This document shows positions 35,397 to 49,700 of a stretch of 64,000 nucleotides of DNA, piece by piece. The stretch is from Acanthopleura granulata (lineage: Eukaryota; Mollusca; Polyplacophora; Chitonida; Chitonidae): NCBI GenBank assembly GCA_016165875.1, contig JABBOT010000015.1, positions 4,881,928-4,945,927 of the forward strand, given 5' to 3'. Position numbers and translations under genes: made by a program. The notes beneath the pieces were generated by a model that searched no databases, had not been told where the DNA came from, and was given only the letters and a program-made list of their open reading frames with translations. The first letter of the stretch is position 1, and the number at the start of each line of letters is the position of its first letter.

Positions 35397-37739
35397 TTTA
35401 TTCCAGTGCTGTAAACATACAGTGTATTGCTGTGCATCATTCATGATTTATAGCCCTGATGACTTTATAAAAATATTACATTAGTCTTATTTACTTCATG
35501 GGTTCTAGTGTTAATCGCCTACCTTAACAGCTATGCGTCCCATTGACTCGAGTTCGCCTGCTTCACGCGCACAGGTCGTGCTCGAAGCTCGTTGGCGAGT
35601 TGCTTAACCTCTCTACTCATGTTCTTGACTGCCCTAGGAAGTAATAAATCGGTCTACAGTCTTGATGTTGTCATCTTGCTGATCACAATACTTCAGATAT
35701 CACTTGCAGGTCCGGGGCCTGTTCTACCAAGAGAATGTAACGTTCGCCAAACGTAACCACCGTGGCAACGTAGCTCTACATTTTTGCTTTAATACATGTA
35801 TTTTTACATTGTTTGTAGGAAAGCAGGCTGGATATGCCTTGCATAGGAAACCACAAAGCGCCAGGGAAAAAAAAAACCCAAGGAGACCATAAAGCGCCAC
35901 GACGAAATCCGAAAGTGCTATAACAAGATAGTGACATGAGGAAACCAGTAGGCGCAACGAAGAGACCAGAACGCACAGTGAGGAAACCCCTAAATACTTT
36001 CATATTTTTTCATAATAAACCACTGATCTTAAAAGACATGAAAGCAAGACATTTCTTGGCCCTAGAGACGACAAAAAAACGACGTCATTGTGAAGAAAAC
36101 GCCAGAAAACATATATTCCATGTTAAGTTGCAATTAACAAACGATCAAAATAGATGACAAAAATAGAGCATTGTAACTGGAATATGGTATGAGGAAAATA
36201 TTTACATATGGACAAATGCTGTCACGTGTGCGGACGTCAAACATGGGGTAACTGGGCAGGCGTTTATATACTAAGACGTGCTGAGTCCAAAAACTGCATC
36301 CTAGCAACATTGTCATGAGTCCGGGTCACTTTGGCGCCACATTCACGAATCTGCGAACGGAAATATTTTCCGTAAACGTCTTGGCCCTGTGGACTTTCCA
36401 CATTGGCTGATTATGTTTACATAAAAAACGTTCGAACATCTTTTTTTTACTGTGACCTCTGCCCTTTGAACTTTGTTCCGTGTTGCATCATATCCCAGCG
36501 CGCATGCACTATGAATAGTATTAGTATCATTTTTTTTAATAAAATTAACTGTCAGAAAGTCTTAAAAGCAAGGGAAAATATCAAATGGTTTGATTAATTT
36601 TAAATGTGAAAAGATTAAAGTGAACGGAAATAAGGCTCTTCTTCTCTGTAAGGCCACTTCGTACATATTGCCGTCAAGCTTCAAGGCGCAGCTTTCTCTG
36701 GAAACATCTTGACCGAATGCCAGTGCCATCTGAATTCTATCGGAAGGGCAGCCATTTTGGCTGTCAAGGCAAACTGTCGCAGGATTTGCTCTGTTCTTAT
36801 CTATCTTCTCGGAATACGCCTGAGTCTGACATTAAAGGTTCGAATCTCACTTCGGTGAATTTTGCGATCTATCAGCTTTCTAATAAGAGTGTTTGTCCCT
36901 TAGTTCGCCACATAATCATGGACGATATCTATCCTTCGGTGAACATATTAGCGAAATCATCGACCAAAATCTTTGATCCACGCACAAAATCTCCAGTAGC
37001 AAATCGTCCACATGAGGAGTTACGGAATCCACGCTGTCCTTCTGATTAAAGCACCATATGAACATCCTGTCCCTTAATATCAGCGCATCAGAACAGCATA
37101 GTTTTTCTTATACTGGAACCGGGGACACAAGAAGAGTCCAGTCTTTCAGTGGGGTGAGAGGGGTTAGGAAAAACGAGAGGTAGGGTGGGAGTGGCGGTCA
37201 GGTGGAGAATGGTAGGATTGGGGGAAGGGTGTTCAGTGGTCGGCGACTCGATGGGAACATTAACACATAGTGTTCCATGATTGATAACAATCCAAACCAA
37301 ACACCAATGCTACCTTCTTCATACAAGAGCGCTAAGTTAACCAACGTCATCATGACGTGATAATGACAAGCAAGGCACGAGTCTGCAGCTGTTCAGGGAT
37401 TAATCCTAACTGGGGATTAACCTCTCTTATGGGATTGAGCTAGTGGCCAAATCCCTGAATTGTTTGATAAATAATGCGCAAGAGGCATTCCTCTTAATTC
37501 ACCGCAACATTTATGTTGACATCGGGGGCTTAGATGAAGACTCTCTTTGATGGCTTGGACTGGCCCGGCTGGAGTGCACACAAATCCTCTTCTTCGTTCA
37601 GTGGTCATTGCCTTCCACTTTGCATGCTCATGACCATTGTCCGGCCCTCCTCAAGTGTTGGTGCTCTGTTCGTCAAGATTCTTAACAGAAGATGTCATCC
37701 ACGCGCGGGTCAGGTAAGCGAAAGGCTCGTCTTTTTAGG
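35397..37739 (-). other. LMO4: Probable LMO4 3' UTR, end uncertain
   Basis: This is the sequence after the predicted stop. The nearest canonical AATAAA on the minus strand that I found is at 35402-35397; an ATTAAA variant lies at 36540-36535. Neither has a strong U/GU-rich downstream element, so the 3' end is not fixed. The 37.40-37.55 kb part is repeat-free. The 330-nt open frame at 36717-37049 on the plus strand resembles no family I know and is probably chance. Confidence 0.3.
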
Positions 37740-37748
37740 TCAACACAC
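37740..37748 (-). CDS. LMO4: LMO4 exon 4: terminal two-codon exon (Val-Cys-stop)
   Basis: On the minus strand at 37764-37749 there is a good 3' splice site: a branch-like CTAAT, then ATTCTCCTACACAG. It is followed directly by GTG TGT TGA. Joined in phase 0 to exon 3 this gives -AHK|VC-stop, reproducing the -KVC end of vertebrate LMO4. The intron would be about 0.9 kb (38647-37749). The call rests on splice-site quality, phase and agreement with the family terminus. The coding part is only nine bases, so the match could be chance, but three independent features agree. Confidence 0.65.
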   Translation of the reverse strand: MC

Positions 37749-40700
37749 CTGTGTAGGAGAATGATTAGATTGAGAACTTTACCTTAATGAATAAATGACA
37801 GCATGATAAATGCTCCTTGTTGGGAGTGTTTTGTTACACCCCATTCCCCTACTTGAGTGGCCCACCTGTGCCAGAGAGATTTCAACAAAAGAGTCTCCAA
37901 CAACGGGGGGTCTAGGTCAGCTAATTAAACAAAAGAAATCCGAAGCCGACTTCGCAAAGGCATTTTTGATTTAAAGTTTCAAAGGTGATTTATACACTTG
38001 TATTTAGGTAGGGAAAAAAAACGAATCAAACTGAACTAGGTAAACAGACATCGGAGGGCACCTCCATAAAATCTGAGCTATTTTTCACATATTTCAAAGT
38101 TTCAAAGGTAATTTGAACACTTGTTTTAGAAATACAATGAGCACATGGTATGAGAACCTCACCTAAAGAAAATTAAACACAATTTCAGACGTAAACTAAG
38201 CGCTATTATTAAGTAAAGCGAAATTTTAATTTATTAAAAATTTATCCTCAAGAAACCGGTCAAATAGGGTTCAAATTCGGCTCACCTTTGTTCTTTAAAA
38301 TAATACACATGCACATCGTTAATTTTTTTTTTGGGGGGGGGAGGGTGATTTGGGAGTATTTATGTATATTTCTGGATTGCTGTTTCACGCCGTAAGGAAA
38401 TTTGATTTATGCGACGGCGGCCACCACCATGTGGTAGGAAACCGGGCAGTCCCCCGAGAAAACCCACGACCATCCGCAGTCTGCTAGCGGGCCTGTGTTG
38501 AATGTGCCCTTTTTTACAATAATATACTGTGATAAATACTTCCATGGTGTTTTTAAAGTTAAGTCATAACTTAAAGCGACCTTCAAATCGGGCCGTTTGA
38601 ATGCTTTTGAAAAACTTCCACACTGTTCATCAGCATACTTTACTCACCTTGTGCGCAGGTCTGTTGGGTAAAGGCACGTGACCTTTCAAGACTTTGGGGT
38701 AGTCCTGCTCACACACGAGACTGCCGTTAAGGATGCTGTAGCGGTCACCGGGCACAAGCTGACACTGACACACCACACAGGTGAAACATTTCTGGTGGTA
38801 AACGTTCCCTTGAGCCTTCATCACAAACTCACTGGCTGGAATCGTCTGACCACACGAACTACAGGTTCCGCCGGACCCGAACAACCTGTGGAAGGGAGAG
38901 AGGTGTTTAAGTCATGGGTTCACTGATTTGATTGTGGTAATACTATAATAATAAGAAACGACCTGCATGACATCATCGACTTGAAGATGACTGAATGATC
39001 CCCGATTAACATGACGATCGGGGTCATTTAATGAATGAACGACTGATTAATTAGTTAGTGGCATAAAATAAAGCGATGCACACCAGTGTACACATTGCAT
39101 GAAAAATAGCTCTTTAAATCACAATTATACAACAGAGAATGGTTACTTTGGAAAATTATACATATATCATTAGCCTCAATCCAAAGTATACCAGCATTCC
39201 GTTTTTCTCTTCTTTGTTTAGATCACAACATTTCCGTTTTATTCCCATGGTTCTCAAAAGCTTACAAAAGGTTCAAAACGTTGTGGGTAAAAACAGCCTT
39301 TCATACCTCCATTCTTGGAGAGCTGGAGGTGTGTTGTTTTTTTTCCAGAAGTTCCGTTAACAAATGGATTGTTGTTTGAACAAAGTCAAAGAGCGTGTCA
39401 CAATGTTTTCCTACGCCCGTGTCTCTAATTGTAGTTCAGCTGCAAAGCACGCTTTTAATGTGTGAGAGTGTATTTGGTCTTCCGCAATAAATACTCCGGA
39501 TTAAGACATACAGCCCTCAGCACGGATTTGGTGGTCAACCAGGCATTTGTTGTCTCCCACATGACAACGTTTGCGTAACGGGCCACAGGGTACGTGGGTG
39601 GGGAGGGAGAGAAAATAGTTCGTGGGAGTGGGGGTAGAGGACTGGAAGAGGGAGGGAAGGACAACAAATTTGTTTATTTATTTGATTGGTGTTTTACGCC
39701 GTACTCAAGAATATTTCACTTATACGACGGTGGCGAGCATTATAGTGGGAAGAAACCGAGCAGAGCCCGGAGGAAACCCACGAACACCTTCCCACGTACG
39801 GTCGGAGAGGAAGCCAGCATGAGCTGGACTTGAACACAGCGACCGCATTGCTGGGAGGCTTCTGGGCGATTTTACTGAACTAGCGCGCTAACCCACTGAG
39901 CCATTGAGTCCCCCCCCCCCGCAACAAATTTAAACACGGGGGTAAATTCAAATCGTAATAAGTTAATTGTAGTGTAATCAACGGAGGCATCCAACGCTTC
40001 CGCATTATTAGGGGACAAAACACTTCTGGGACGACGGCCGCTACCAAGCTAAAATTACCCTGGTACGTGTTCGCTTGAGTAACAATCGCCATATAGTGCT
40101 GGCTTTAGAACAATTACCAGCGTTCCTCCGGTCCAGTGTCGTTTATCTTACCCCCGCCATATTGGCATGTGTGGGGCACGCACAGTTCTCCTCAATCTGT
40201 TATAACAGCTGAGATAATGTGCCTTTAGGCGACTTTTGTAAATCTCTAATGGTGCGGAGAGCTCAGTTAATGTGGTACTGTAACATAGCCTTGGCCATTG
40301 TGTGTAAATATTTCCCATGGCATTCACTATGACCACTCAAAACAGTATTTCCCCCGTGCGACGCTGGATTTGGAGAGGATTGCATGGCCAATCGCGTGCA
40401 GGGTAAAATAAAATTACAGACAGTATATTAAAGAAATAATAAATTACCTCAAAACATTAGCTCTTCATAAAATTCAATTTCTCGTTTACTTAAACTTCCT
40501 GTTGTAAATTATCCCATTAAATCTCAATCGGGCACCTATTTTCGATCCGATTTTAGTGCCATAAAGTGGCCTGCTCGCCCCCTAATTGGCTTTAATGGTT
40601 GGTCTGTGTTCATAGTGTGAGGCGCACAAGTGGGGGGAACGGCGCAAGACGTAATGTGCGCCATCAGTAAATACGGCTAAAAATCCATCGTGCCATCTGC

Positions 40701-43700
40701 CGAGGGCGGAAGGCAATTGTAATGGCCGAGTCAATTTGGATTTAATTTGAGGAGAGAAGAGAAAAATTGGTCGGTACTAAAGTCTTTGTTAATCTGTCCC
40801 TTCATCCCAGCCGATTGGACTGGGGACAGACGTTCTTGTGTACACGAATAGAGTGTGCCTTAATGGGTGCACGGCTTTTTAATTTGGACTTAATTGAATC
40901 TCTTCTCTCGGCAGACTAAGGTCTTATTGACGATGGGAAAGAGAAAAATAATTGGAGAGATGAATCTGGGCAAGTCCAGAGAGTTTCACCAATGGCTTTG
41001 TTGGCCTCCACGCAGAAAAGCTCCTAACACACACACACATATATATATATATACACGCCTAGGAGAGAATTGTTGTTTTAGTCTTGTAAATGTCCTTGAC
41101 TGTTTGCCAGTCGAATGAAACGAAACAAAACATACGTAGTTGTTTTTTAACTTAAGTAAACTCTAAGGCTGATACATATTTTCAATGCCATATTGACTTT
41201 CTACAGCCAAAAAGTATTTCTTGGAGGTTTCAAAGTTTATTAAGACAAGCGTTATGATCCCTGTTAGGAAATCAATTGAAAACACAACAACTGAGAAAAT
41301 AAATCAATGAACCGCAAAAAAAAAAAATTTCGATACCACTCAATCTGGTAGGAAGATTACACCAGATTAAATACAGAATGATGTATTCCAGAAACAGGCG
41401 ATGTGGGTACTAAAATTTAGTACCATTATTCGATACACAAAAACAAATATTTTCATCCTCGTTTCATTCAAGTTTCCCGTTGAATGTTTATACATGTGTA
41501 TTCAATACTTTCGTTAATGGAAAAGGCCAAATACACAATGAACACTTCTTTACTGCGTGTATTTAAAATCACGAGCAGGAGCCAACCAAGCGCATACACA
41601 TATAGTCTTTCAGAAGACAAGACGCCCACAGACCCCACTATATAGTGAGTAATCTATAAGCTTTTAAGTATATAAACTATATACAATAATGAGGGTCTAT
41701 AATACTGTTGTTCACATGGGCTGAATATAAGCACGTGGATATGTCATCGCTAATGCTATTAGAAACGTCCTAATGTAAAATACGTGTAGGCAGAGTAAAA
41801 ACCTACGCAGATCGTGTGGTACTTTTCTTAGTCCTAAATAGTTGGACAGATAATAAAATTTACGCACAGAAAATGTCATTCCCCTTTACAGAAGATTTTC
41901 TTCTTAATTTATACACTTGGCCTTGTGGTCCGATTTAATATCGGCTTTTTAGCCCGCGCGCATGCGAGCTGAATACATGTTTTCTCAACTTCGACTAATC
42001 GAAGCAAATCTGGCAAATATGTAAGATCCATTTACTGACAAGCTGGATACAGTTTGCTCGACTAGGATGTTATTTTTTTTTAATATTTGTTTTTCTAAAC
42101 CGACATAAACCAGGAAAACTTTTATCTCGACAATAAAGAAATGGCTAAATTGCATTCGCCACGTCCAATTAGTTCATTTCTGAAAATTATAATTGTTTTA
42201 CTTCTGGCTTTGCCACGCGTTCAAGAATATTTGGCCATTTATCGACGGTATGTTTATGGAAATGACTGACCCTGTATAAGGCAGACCGATTTCAGGTATA
42301 GTTGTGCCTCACCGGAACACCATGTCGAAAACACCAGACACGATGCCCCACCCAGTCACAGTAGTTAACATCTTGTCGCCCAGTACTCGGCGTGTTTAGT
42401 GTTGCTCCCTGCTAAAATTTGCAAGGACGTGCAAAGATTACTGGTTTTAAGATCTCATGCAGGCCTATCACTCAGCTCGGGGATTTCAGGTAAAAGGTCT
42501 TTCACCCAGACACTACACATTATATCTGAAATTCCTAACTACATGTAACTGTCAGTTAAAATGGACAATTCTATCAGCAGCCGCCTTTGTGTACCCACAA
42601 GGATGCCAGAGCTTATCATGAATTCACGCGAGATGCACGTGCAAGGAGACAAAATGGCGTCTGCGGTGCTCTCACAGCCTCGTATCAGCTGAGAAGGGAC
42701 TAGCTGCTTCTTCCCAAGAATCCGCGGCCGGCCAAATGTGGCACGGACTCGAGAAGCGATATTGACATACAGCCAATTATGTCGTTTCTGCACCAGGCTG
42801 GATAATCAAACTTGATTATACCCGGTTGTAAGCCACTTTCGGTTTTAATTGGCTTGAATGAAACGTAGCACATGTGTTTACAATACAGCCTTGGTTATTC
42901 TGTCCCGTAATTAGATGGCGAACGGCTTTAATTAAACTTATTGGCGGACTTGGGTTCAATTAGAGTGGGAACTATTTCACAAGATGGCAGGAAAGTTGAC
43001 CATGGCGTCAGCTCGATACGTAATTAGGACCTCGGATACATCATTAAAGCCCAACCGGCCGTGATTGCCCCTGATATGGTGACGGCTTCCGGACAGCGCG
43101 CCATGCCGCCATTAGACCCATTACCTTACTAGCCTCCCCACCCTGAAGAGCGCTCAGTTTCACGATATGGCGGACTCGAACTCGAGGAACTCCAACGTTT
43201 CTCCGCATCGGTTTAAGAATCTGATCGCAATGGCCCTATGGTGGGACTGCAAATGATATCGTTAATGCACGACACATTCATAGAGAGCGGGACTCCCAAG
43301 ATAACTGTCACGGCTTCTTTCATGTGGGACATCACAGGTGAATTGCCCAAATTAACGTGCGGATATCGAGGACAATCATGACTGCCTTGCCTGGTATATA
43401 ACGGCCGTTCTTATTAATATTGCACTTCATCGACATATCAATACATGATGTCGCGTGACTCATAAATCCACATATACCTGTACCCTCCAACCACCCTATC
43501 TCCCAGTCAAACACATACTCATACTATCTTTCTTCTGTCGCATTTTATTAGACCTGCACAAAGGCGGGGCGCATTATGCGAGATTTAGTAAGGGTGGGGT
43601 GGGCGCCTCATTATTTAGATACATCAAATGCCGACCTCTCAAGATCGCTCTCACATAATTAAAACCTCAGTCAGCCTTCCTCTCTCCCTCTCTCTCTCCC

Positions 43701-46700
43701 GAAACCTGCAACGTGGACATGTCAGTGTCAGGTTTTTTGAGCGGGCTTGTTAGTGTTGGAATATCACTACTTAGCCTCGTTATGAGCAAGGTGGACTTCA
43801 ATTACCGGACCTGGGAAAAAAGCGGACTGCCGGCGTTCGATGTCGGCTCTCCGCCTCATTATAACTGCACCGATAGCCCATCGAGACCAAACAGGCCTTA
43901 TCGCGACGTCTCACTTTCAAGTCTACAGTAGCCCGCTATCTGCTTATCGCAGCCAAATTAAATTCATAGCGTTTCAATTAGTAGAAGGGAGTTGGGTTTA
44001 ATTTGGGAGAGACATCGTTAGCTAAATGGGTCTGCCCGATAGCAAACGGATATCGTGTTACTTGGGTTCTCCCTAATACCCCCCTCCTCCACACTTCCTA
44101 TCCCTTACCCCTCATTCTCACAGACCACACCACCGCCGTATTTTCCTCGCTGATAAAGGCTCATGCCACAGACGCATCTTCGCAGAAAGCCGACCCTGTC
44201 GATTTAAGCTTGAGCCTGAGAAACACTCATCTATGAAACTTGAATACTCTCTTTACTGGTGGCAACAAACTGTAGGTGGCAACAAACCGTAGGTGGCAAC
44301 AAACAGTTGGCAGCAATAAGCGCCCGATCCCTTAAAGCGGTTCAGGTTTTCGCTCGTTTTGCGTTAGTCGGGAAACGGGAGGCTGAATCGCCTTTCTATC
44401 GTGACATTCATGTATTATAATGGTTATAATATCCCTAAAGATCCTATAATTGTATTCTGGGGATAACGATTATTGCAAACCACTACCTCATCTGAGCTAT
44501 GAATCCAGGAAAACATCCAACCACCCGACTTAAGGTGCTTGCCAATTCTTCTGATGTCAAAAGCCACAATCGAGCCACGCGGCGACGGCTGGACTCGAAC
44601 TGGTGACTTCACTTAAGGCCCGTGAGTTACCACCCAGATACCTTAGAGCACTGAGTGCACACGTCCATTAAGTAGGCCTGCTTGTAAATATCACAAAATT
44701 AACTGAAATTATGGGGGTTGTCGTTATTAACATAACTCCTAACAGTCAATGGCAAAGATAACAAAGTTTTTTTTATCAAAAGGCCGATAAAGAACGTTGA
44801 TTTCGCCAGGTTAGACACGATAAAAAGTGAACGGGAGCAACAGCTGTGCGGATATACAGGCCTAGGTTTATTTTCACAGCGAATGTTCGCTAGCACCGCC
44901 ATCACGGACCGAGATCTCACACAAATGGGCTACACATTGAATTTTTAATTATGGGAAATAAATAAAATCCAATTTGCGCGCTTGATCAATGTTAATTTCA
45001 GAAGCAATTAACTAGATAATTGACTTGCTGATTGCTATGGCAACACGAACTGTGCTTTCATTAGGATTTTATATAGTCCCCTATTTTCTAGCTCCCACAC
45101 AGGAGAGTGGGTTCTCGGAAGGAGGTCAACTAAGTACGTGTATTAATCGAGCATAGTCCTAATGGCTGTAATAGTAAATTCCGGTTTAGGTGGTCAATAT
45201 GGCAAATGGGAGCCTCCTTTTATCATCGAGATAAAAAAAACCGTTAGACGGGAACAGAGGACACATTTGTAAACATCTGGATACATCAGAGCAAAGGTCG
45301 AGTTTTTGGTTCTTATGGTTCTTAAGTTATTTTGGGGCGATTTTATCCATGTGAAGTTAAAACCACTTTCGGGAGTTGCCAACAAATTTATGACAATGAT
45401 ATAGGTAGCAACAGCATGTCTGAAAATGATACCGCGATATGCCGTATGCACGTTACCTTTGCTCGTACGTATATGGGGTGATATATATGGGATTACCACG
45501 ATATGTCTGACATATTCCCAGGGTGATGTTAAACTTCAATCATTCAAAACATGCACGATATAATGTGTGAATTTCGGGGGGGGGGGGGAGGAGGGCCTTG
45601 AATACGCGCATTCAAAACGTCCTATAAGTAAAGCGGATTTCAGTTTTGCGGATTTCAGTTTTGAAGATTTTGATTTATTTATTAGTTTGCGATTTTAGTT
45701 GCACGATGGCATTATGGTGGGGTGATTTTTGGACAACTGAAAGATAACTAAGTACGAAATCAAGTGCAATACGGGATTTTAGCTGTTTATAATACGAGCA
45801 GACTTGATCCACCAACAAAAGGTAAGTGAACGAAACCGTATGAAAATCTAATCACAAAACAGATGATTTAACCTTTCTGTACAAAATCAGTGTTTACCGA
45901 ATTCTAAATGGAAGAAGGCTTTAAATCGATCTTAGGATGGCAGATTATCCACACGTCTGACTTAAATGAATTACGAAACACTATTTACACAACGGGGGAT
46001 TCTGTCACAAAAAGCACAGCTTTTAAGTTTAAGGTGCTTTTCCTGTTCTTCCTTGGGCCGAATTGATTAATCTCTATGCAGAATGGGGATAAACAGACAC
46101 TAAATAGAGATACACAAATAAAAAAATTCACATGACGAAAACAGTAAAAATGAAACCCACCAGAAAATAAAACACGATCGATTAATGAAGCATAGCAGGT
46201 GCATTTGAAAAGATCAAAAAGAGACCGGTTATACAGGTAAGGTATTTATATTTAGCTTTGGGAAAACCACGGAAGGTCGTATACCAGCATAACTATATTC
46301 TCATAATCATTTATCCTCACTAAAATCATTTCTCTCTCTAATCAGCTGAGAACTATAGTGTCATAATTATCGCCTACCGTTTCCTGTTCCCCCTCCGGCC
46401 AGAAAAATTACCCACAATGCACTTGACTTGTGACCCGACAGGATCTTACATGTATATGTAATTTCCCGATGTTATAATGCAATGTTAATTTAAAGCGGGC
46501 AACCCTTCACAACGTATATAGTTATAGCGCGGATATATACATCTGCACGGTGTTAAGTGTTATCATCTCGATATCGAAAGTTATACATCTGTTCCTGGGT
46601 TCTCGTTTCGATATGATTGTATAATATCGTCAGTGTGGCCTTAAAACCGATGCAATCTCTCATCAATTCAGTCATGCAGTCGTTTACACAATACCACTTG

Positions 46701-49700
46701 TCTTTCTTTCTACTGTATAAGTAACAAGACCGGGGTCGCCATCTACAATGTTTAGAAAGGCATACACCTTTGAGAACCTCGTTTTGTGGACCATGCTTAT
46801 AGAGAAGTGGATGCAAAACTTGAGTTTATTTGAATTTTGTGAAATACGGTTCACATATATACACACGCACTTAACACTCGTTGGTGTCGCTCTGAAACAT
46901 CAACATATGCTTGTGAAACTTGTATTATGACCAGAATAGGCTTAGATGTCTTTTCCCATCAATACGGCTTACGACCGTATTCGTGGCCGTTTCGGGAACA
47001 GATGCCTAGCAAACTAAATTCTGACAGGTCTTTTGAAGATAACGTGCACAAAATCACATAATCATGTGGGCGATATCTAGCTCCAAGCGCCGTGCTGTTT
47101 TTTTTTTTCATACATTTGTGTCAAATTGCCGTAATGACGTTACGGTTTTCACACCACCCGAAACAACAATGGCGGTGCCAAAACCTCGCACAGGTCGGCA
47201 AGCCGAAGAGTGTCCGCCCGCGACCACTGCCAGGTTTACAAGTATAAATCTCCCATTGTATTCTACCTGGGAAAAGCCGTCTTTGTTAACCTACACTCCT
47301 ACCCTCATTATACGCCCGTTCCACAACGCACGGGGAGAATACGGCGGTTAGAATTTCTTAATAAACGTTCAACAAGTTAATATATTTGATAAAGTGTGCG
47401 GCTGACAGGCGCCCCGAAAGCGAGTCCAATTAGTCAATGGCATCATGGTGCACGGACCAGGATACGAGGAGTTGCGGAGGTAAGGGGGCTAAGGGGAGAA
47501 ACCCAGGGGGTGGGGTCCACAATGGCACTACATACACCACTCCAAATGTCATTTATTAACTCATAATGCGGAACCCTTGCCTCTATTTGCCCCAGTAATT
47601 GTCCATTATCCGCCCTGAATGAAGGCTGGGTCTTGCAGAGACTCTTCAGCCGGAGTTGTATACGCGGTGTCATCCAGTGTCAACAAGCTATACTCTCTTC
47701 TCAGACAATAATATCGTCGCATTAAACCATAAATCTTAGCAAATATACAGTAACTTAAAAAGACTCCAATCTCATTTAATGACATTATCACTGGCCTAGT
47801 TTCTAACGCGCGGCAAACAAAACCAAACCATTGTGGAATATGTTTAGCTTGAGTGCATATCTATAGGCTGTACAGAGCCCACTTTTCTTACGGCTCTGGA
47901 CACCAAGTTTACTGCGCAACTTTCGGGTTTGCAGTTTCCGACGCTTTATGACAGTGAGTTTTAGTGAGTTTTAGATAGAAAACGAAAAAAAAAAACAAAA
48001 AAAAAACAAAAAAAAACGAGCGCAGTTAGAAATAAGGCGGACCATTCGCACCGTTATATAACGAAAGATATCTTGGAATACTTACATATTTACCAACTCA
48101 TTCGGAAATTAACTGCAAAGAAACGGTTCAGTTGGACACAAGGTCCATCATTCCATCGTCTTTAGGAAATATCTGTTCGGATACATAAACATCTTCCTAA
48201 AATTTTCAGCACCAAATCCAAAACCGCATCTTATCCGATTCCTGGTTTTAAATAAAGTGCTGTTGGCCTCATTTGTATACCTGAGAACATCAGGGAGTCT
48301 GAATCCTTTGATAGAGATAGATGTGCATAATATAAATATATTTTTATTTAGTTATTTATTTGGTGCTTAACGCCGACATCAAGAATTCTTGAAAAATTCA
48401 AACTATACGGTGGTAGAACAAACCAGCGCCCTACTGACTGCCACATCCAAATCAGAGGGAGCTTCTTCCAATGAAGAACAAAACGAATGTATTAGTTCTA
48501 AAATTATCATCGACAAGTTAAAGACATAAGCAACAACAAAAGAAGCTGAATGCCAAAAATAATTCTGGACACTTCTTTTCTAAGCAGAGCTCTTCTGCTG
48601 TACGGCTTGAATGTGGTGGTAGGTTGACAAATGTGTTGGATGCACAGTATGTGGAAGTACATTAAAATATACACTCATAGCCACTTCAGTAGATGGGCTT
48701 CAAGGATTACGCCCCCCTGCTGTGTATGTGCGACAGACGGTGGCGATAGCCAAAACAGAGAGTTCTATAGAACCATTGTGGCACAGAATCAATGTGACAC
48801 AGAAATATGAACAACCTATTCGCCAGTTGAAAAAAATCGAACAGCAAAAGTTAGTCACCGTGAAGTTTTAATTAGTGCAGGCAGAAAGTTTCGTCAAGAG
48901 ATGGACTCAGGTTCATCGTTAAGTGTAAGGATACATACGGAGTCTTCGGAGACTGAAGCAATTAATACGAATCGTTCGTGAATATACCTCACTGCACGAG
49001 GAGAGCTCCTGTCATGTCTTGTTTCGCCTGGATAGCCATAATGTGGTTGGAATCGCGAAGGTGTGCTATAAAGCGCTTTACATATGTATACACAAATCAG
49101 TCATCTTCTTGAAAAGTGTTTTGGGTTGGTTTTGAACATGACTGAAAGACCATCAGAGCCGATAGAGCTTCCTTAAATTATGTATGTCGTGAATGCTTGT
49201 GTTTTTATCATCAGTTTCTTGGGAAATCAATGACTTCATCATTAGTACAAAAGACTACCTGAATTCGACGCCCCTTCAATGTTCACACACGACAACATAT
49301 GCAGTGTAAAACATTTCTTTGAATCGTCTGTGAAAGACGTCATCAGTCTAATCCAACCAATCACGCAGATTCTCATCACGCTCGCTCTGTGACTAGCTGA
49401 CCAAATCGGAAAACACTAAAGGGTTTCCTGGTAACCGGAAGTCTCACATTAGGACATCGTGGCGTTAAAGATTACCTGCTCTCACAGCTATGTTGGTTCT
49501 GTAACCACAGTATTTCGCGGCCCACCGCACATAGCGAAAAGAACATTAGAACACCATGAAATTCTTTTGTTACAGTTCCAACATGGCTGCGATCGCAAGT
49601 CATCTGTGGCAAGCTGTAATGTAAGAATGAATACCAGTATACTACTGAAGATATGTACTGGATGATAGATAGTTCCAAGACGGAAATTCCCTGAAACATT

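Noticed and set aside
36717..37049. 110-codon plus-strand frame in the LMO4 3' region
   Set aside because: No recognisable family, and antisense to the likely 3' UTR; probably chance.
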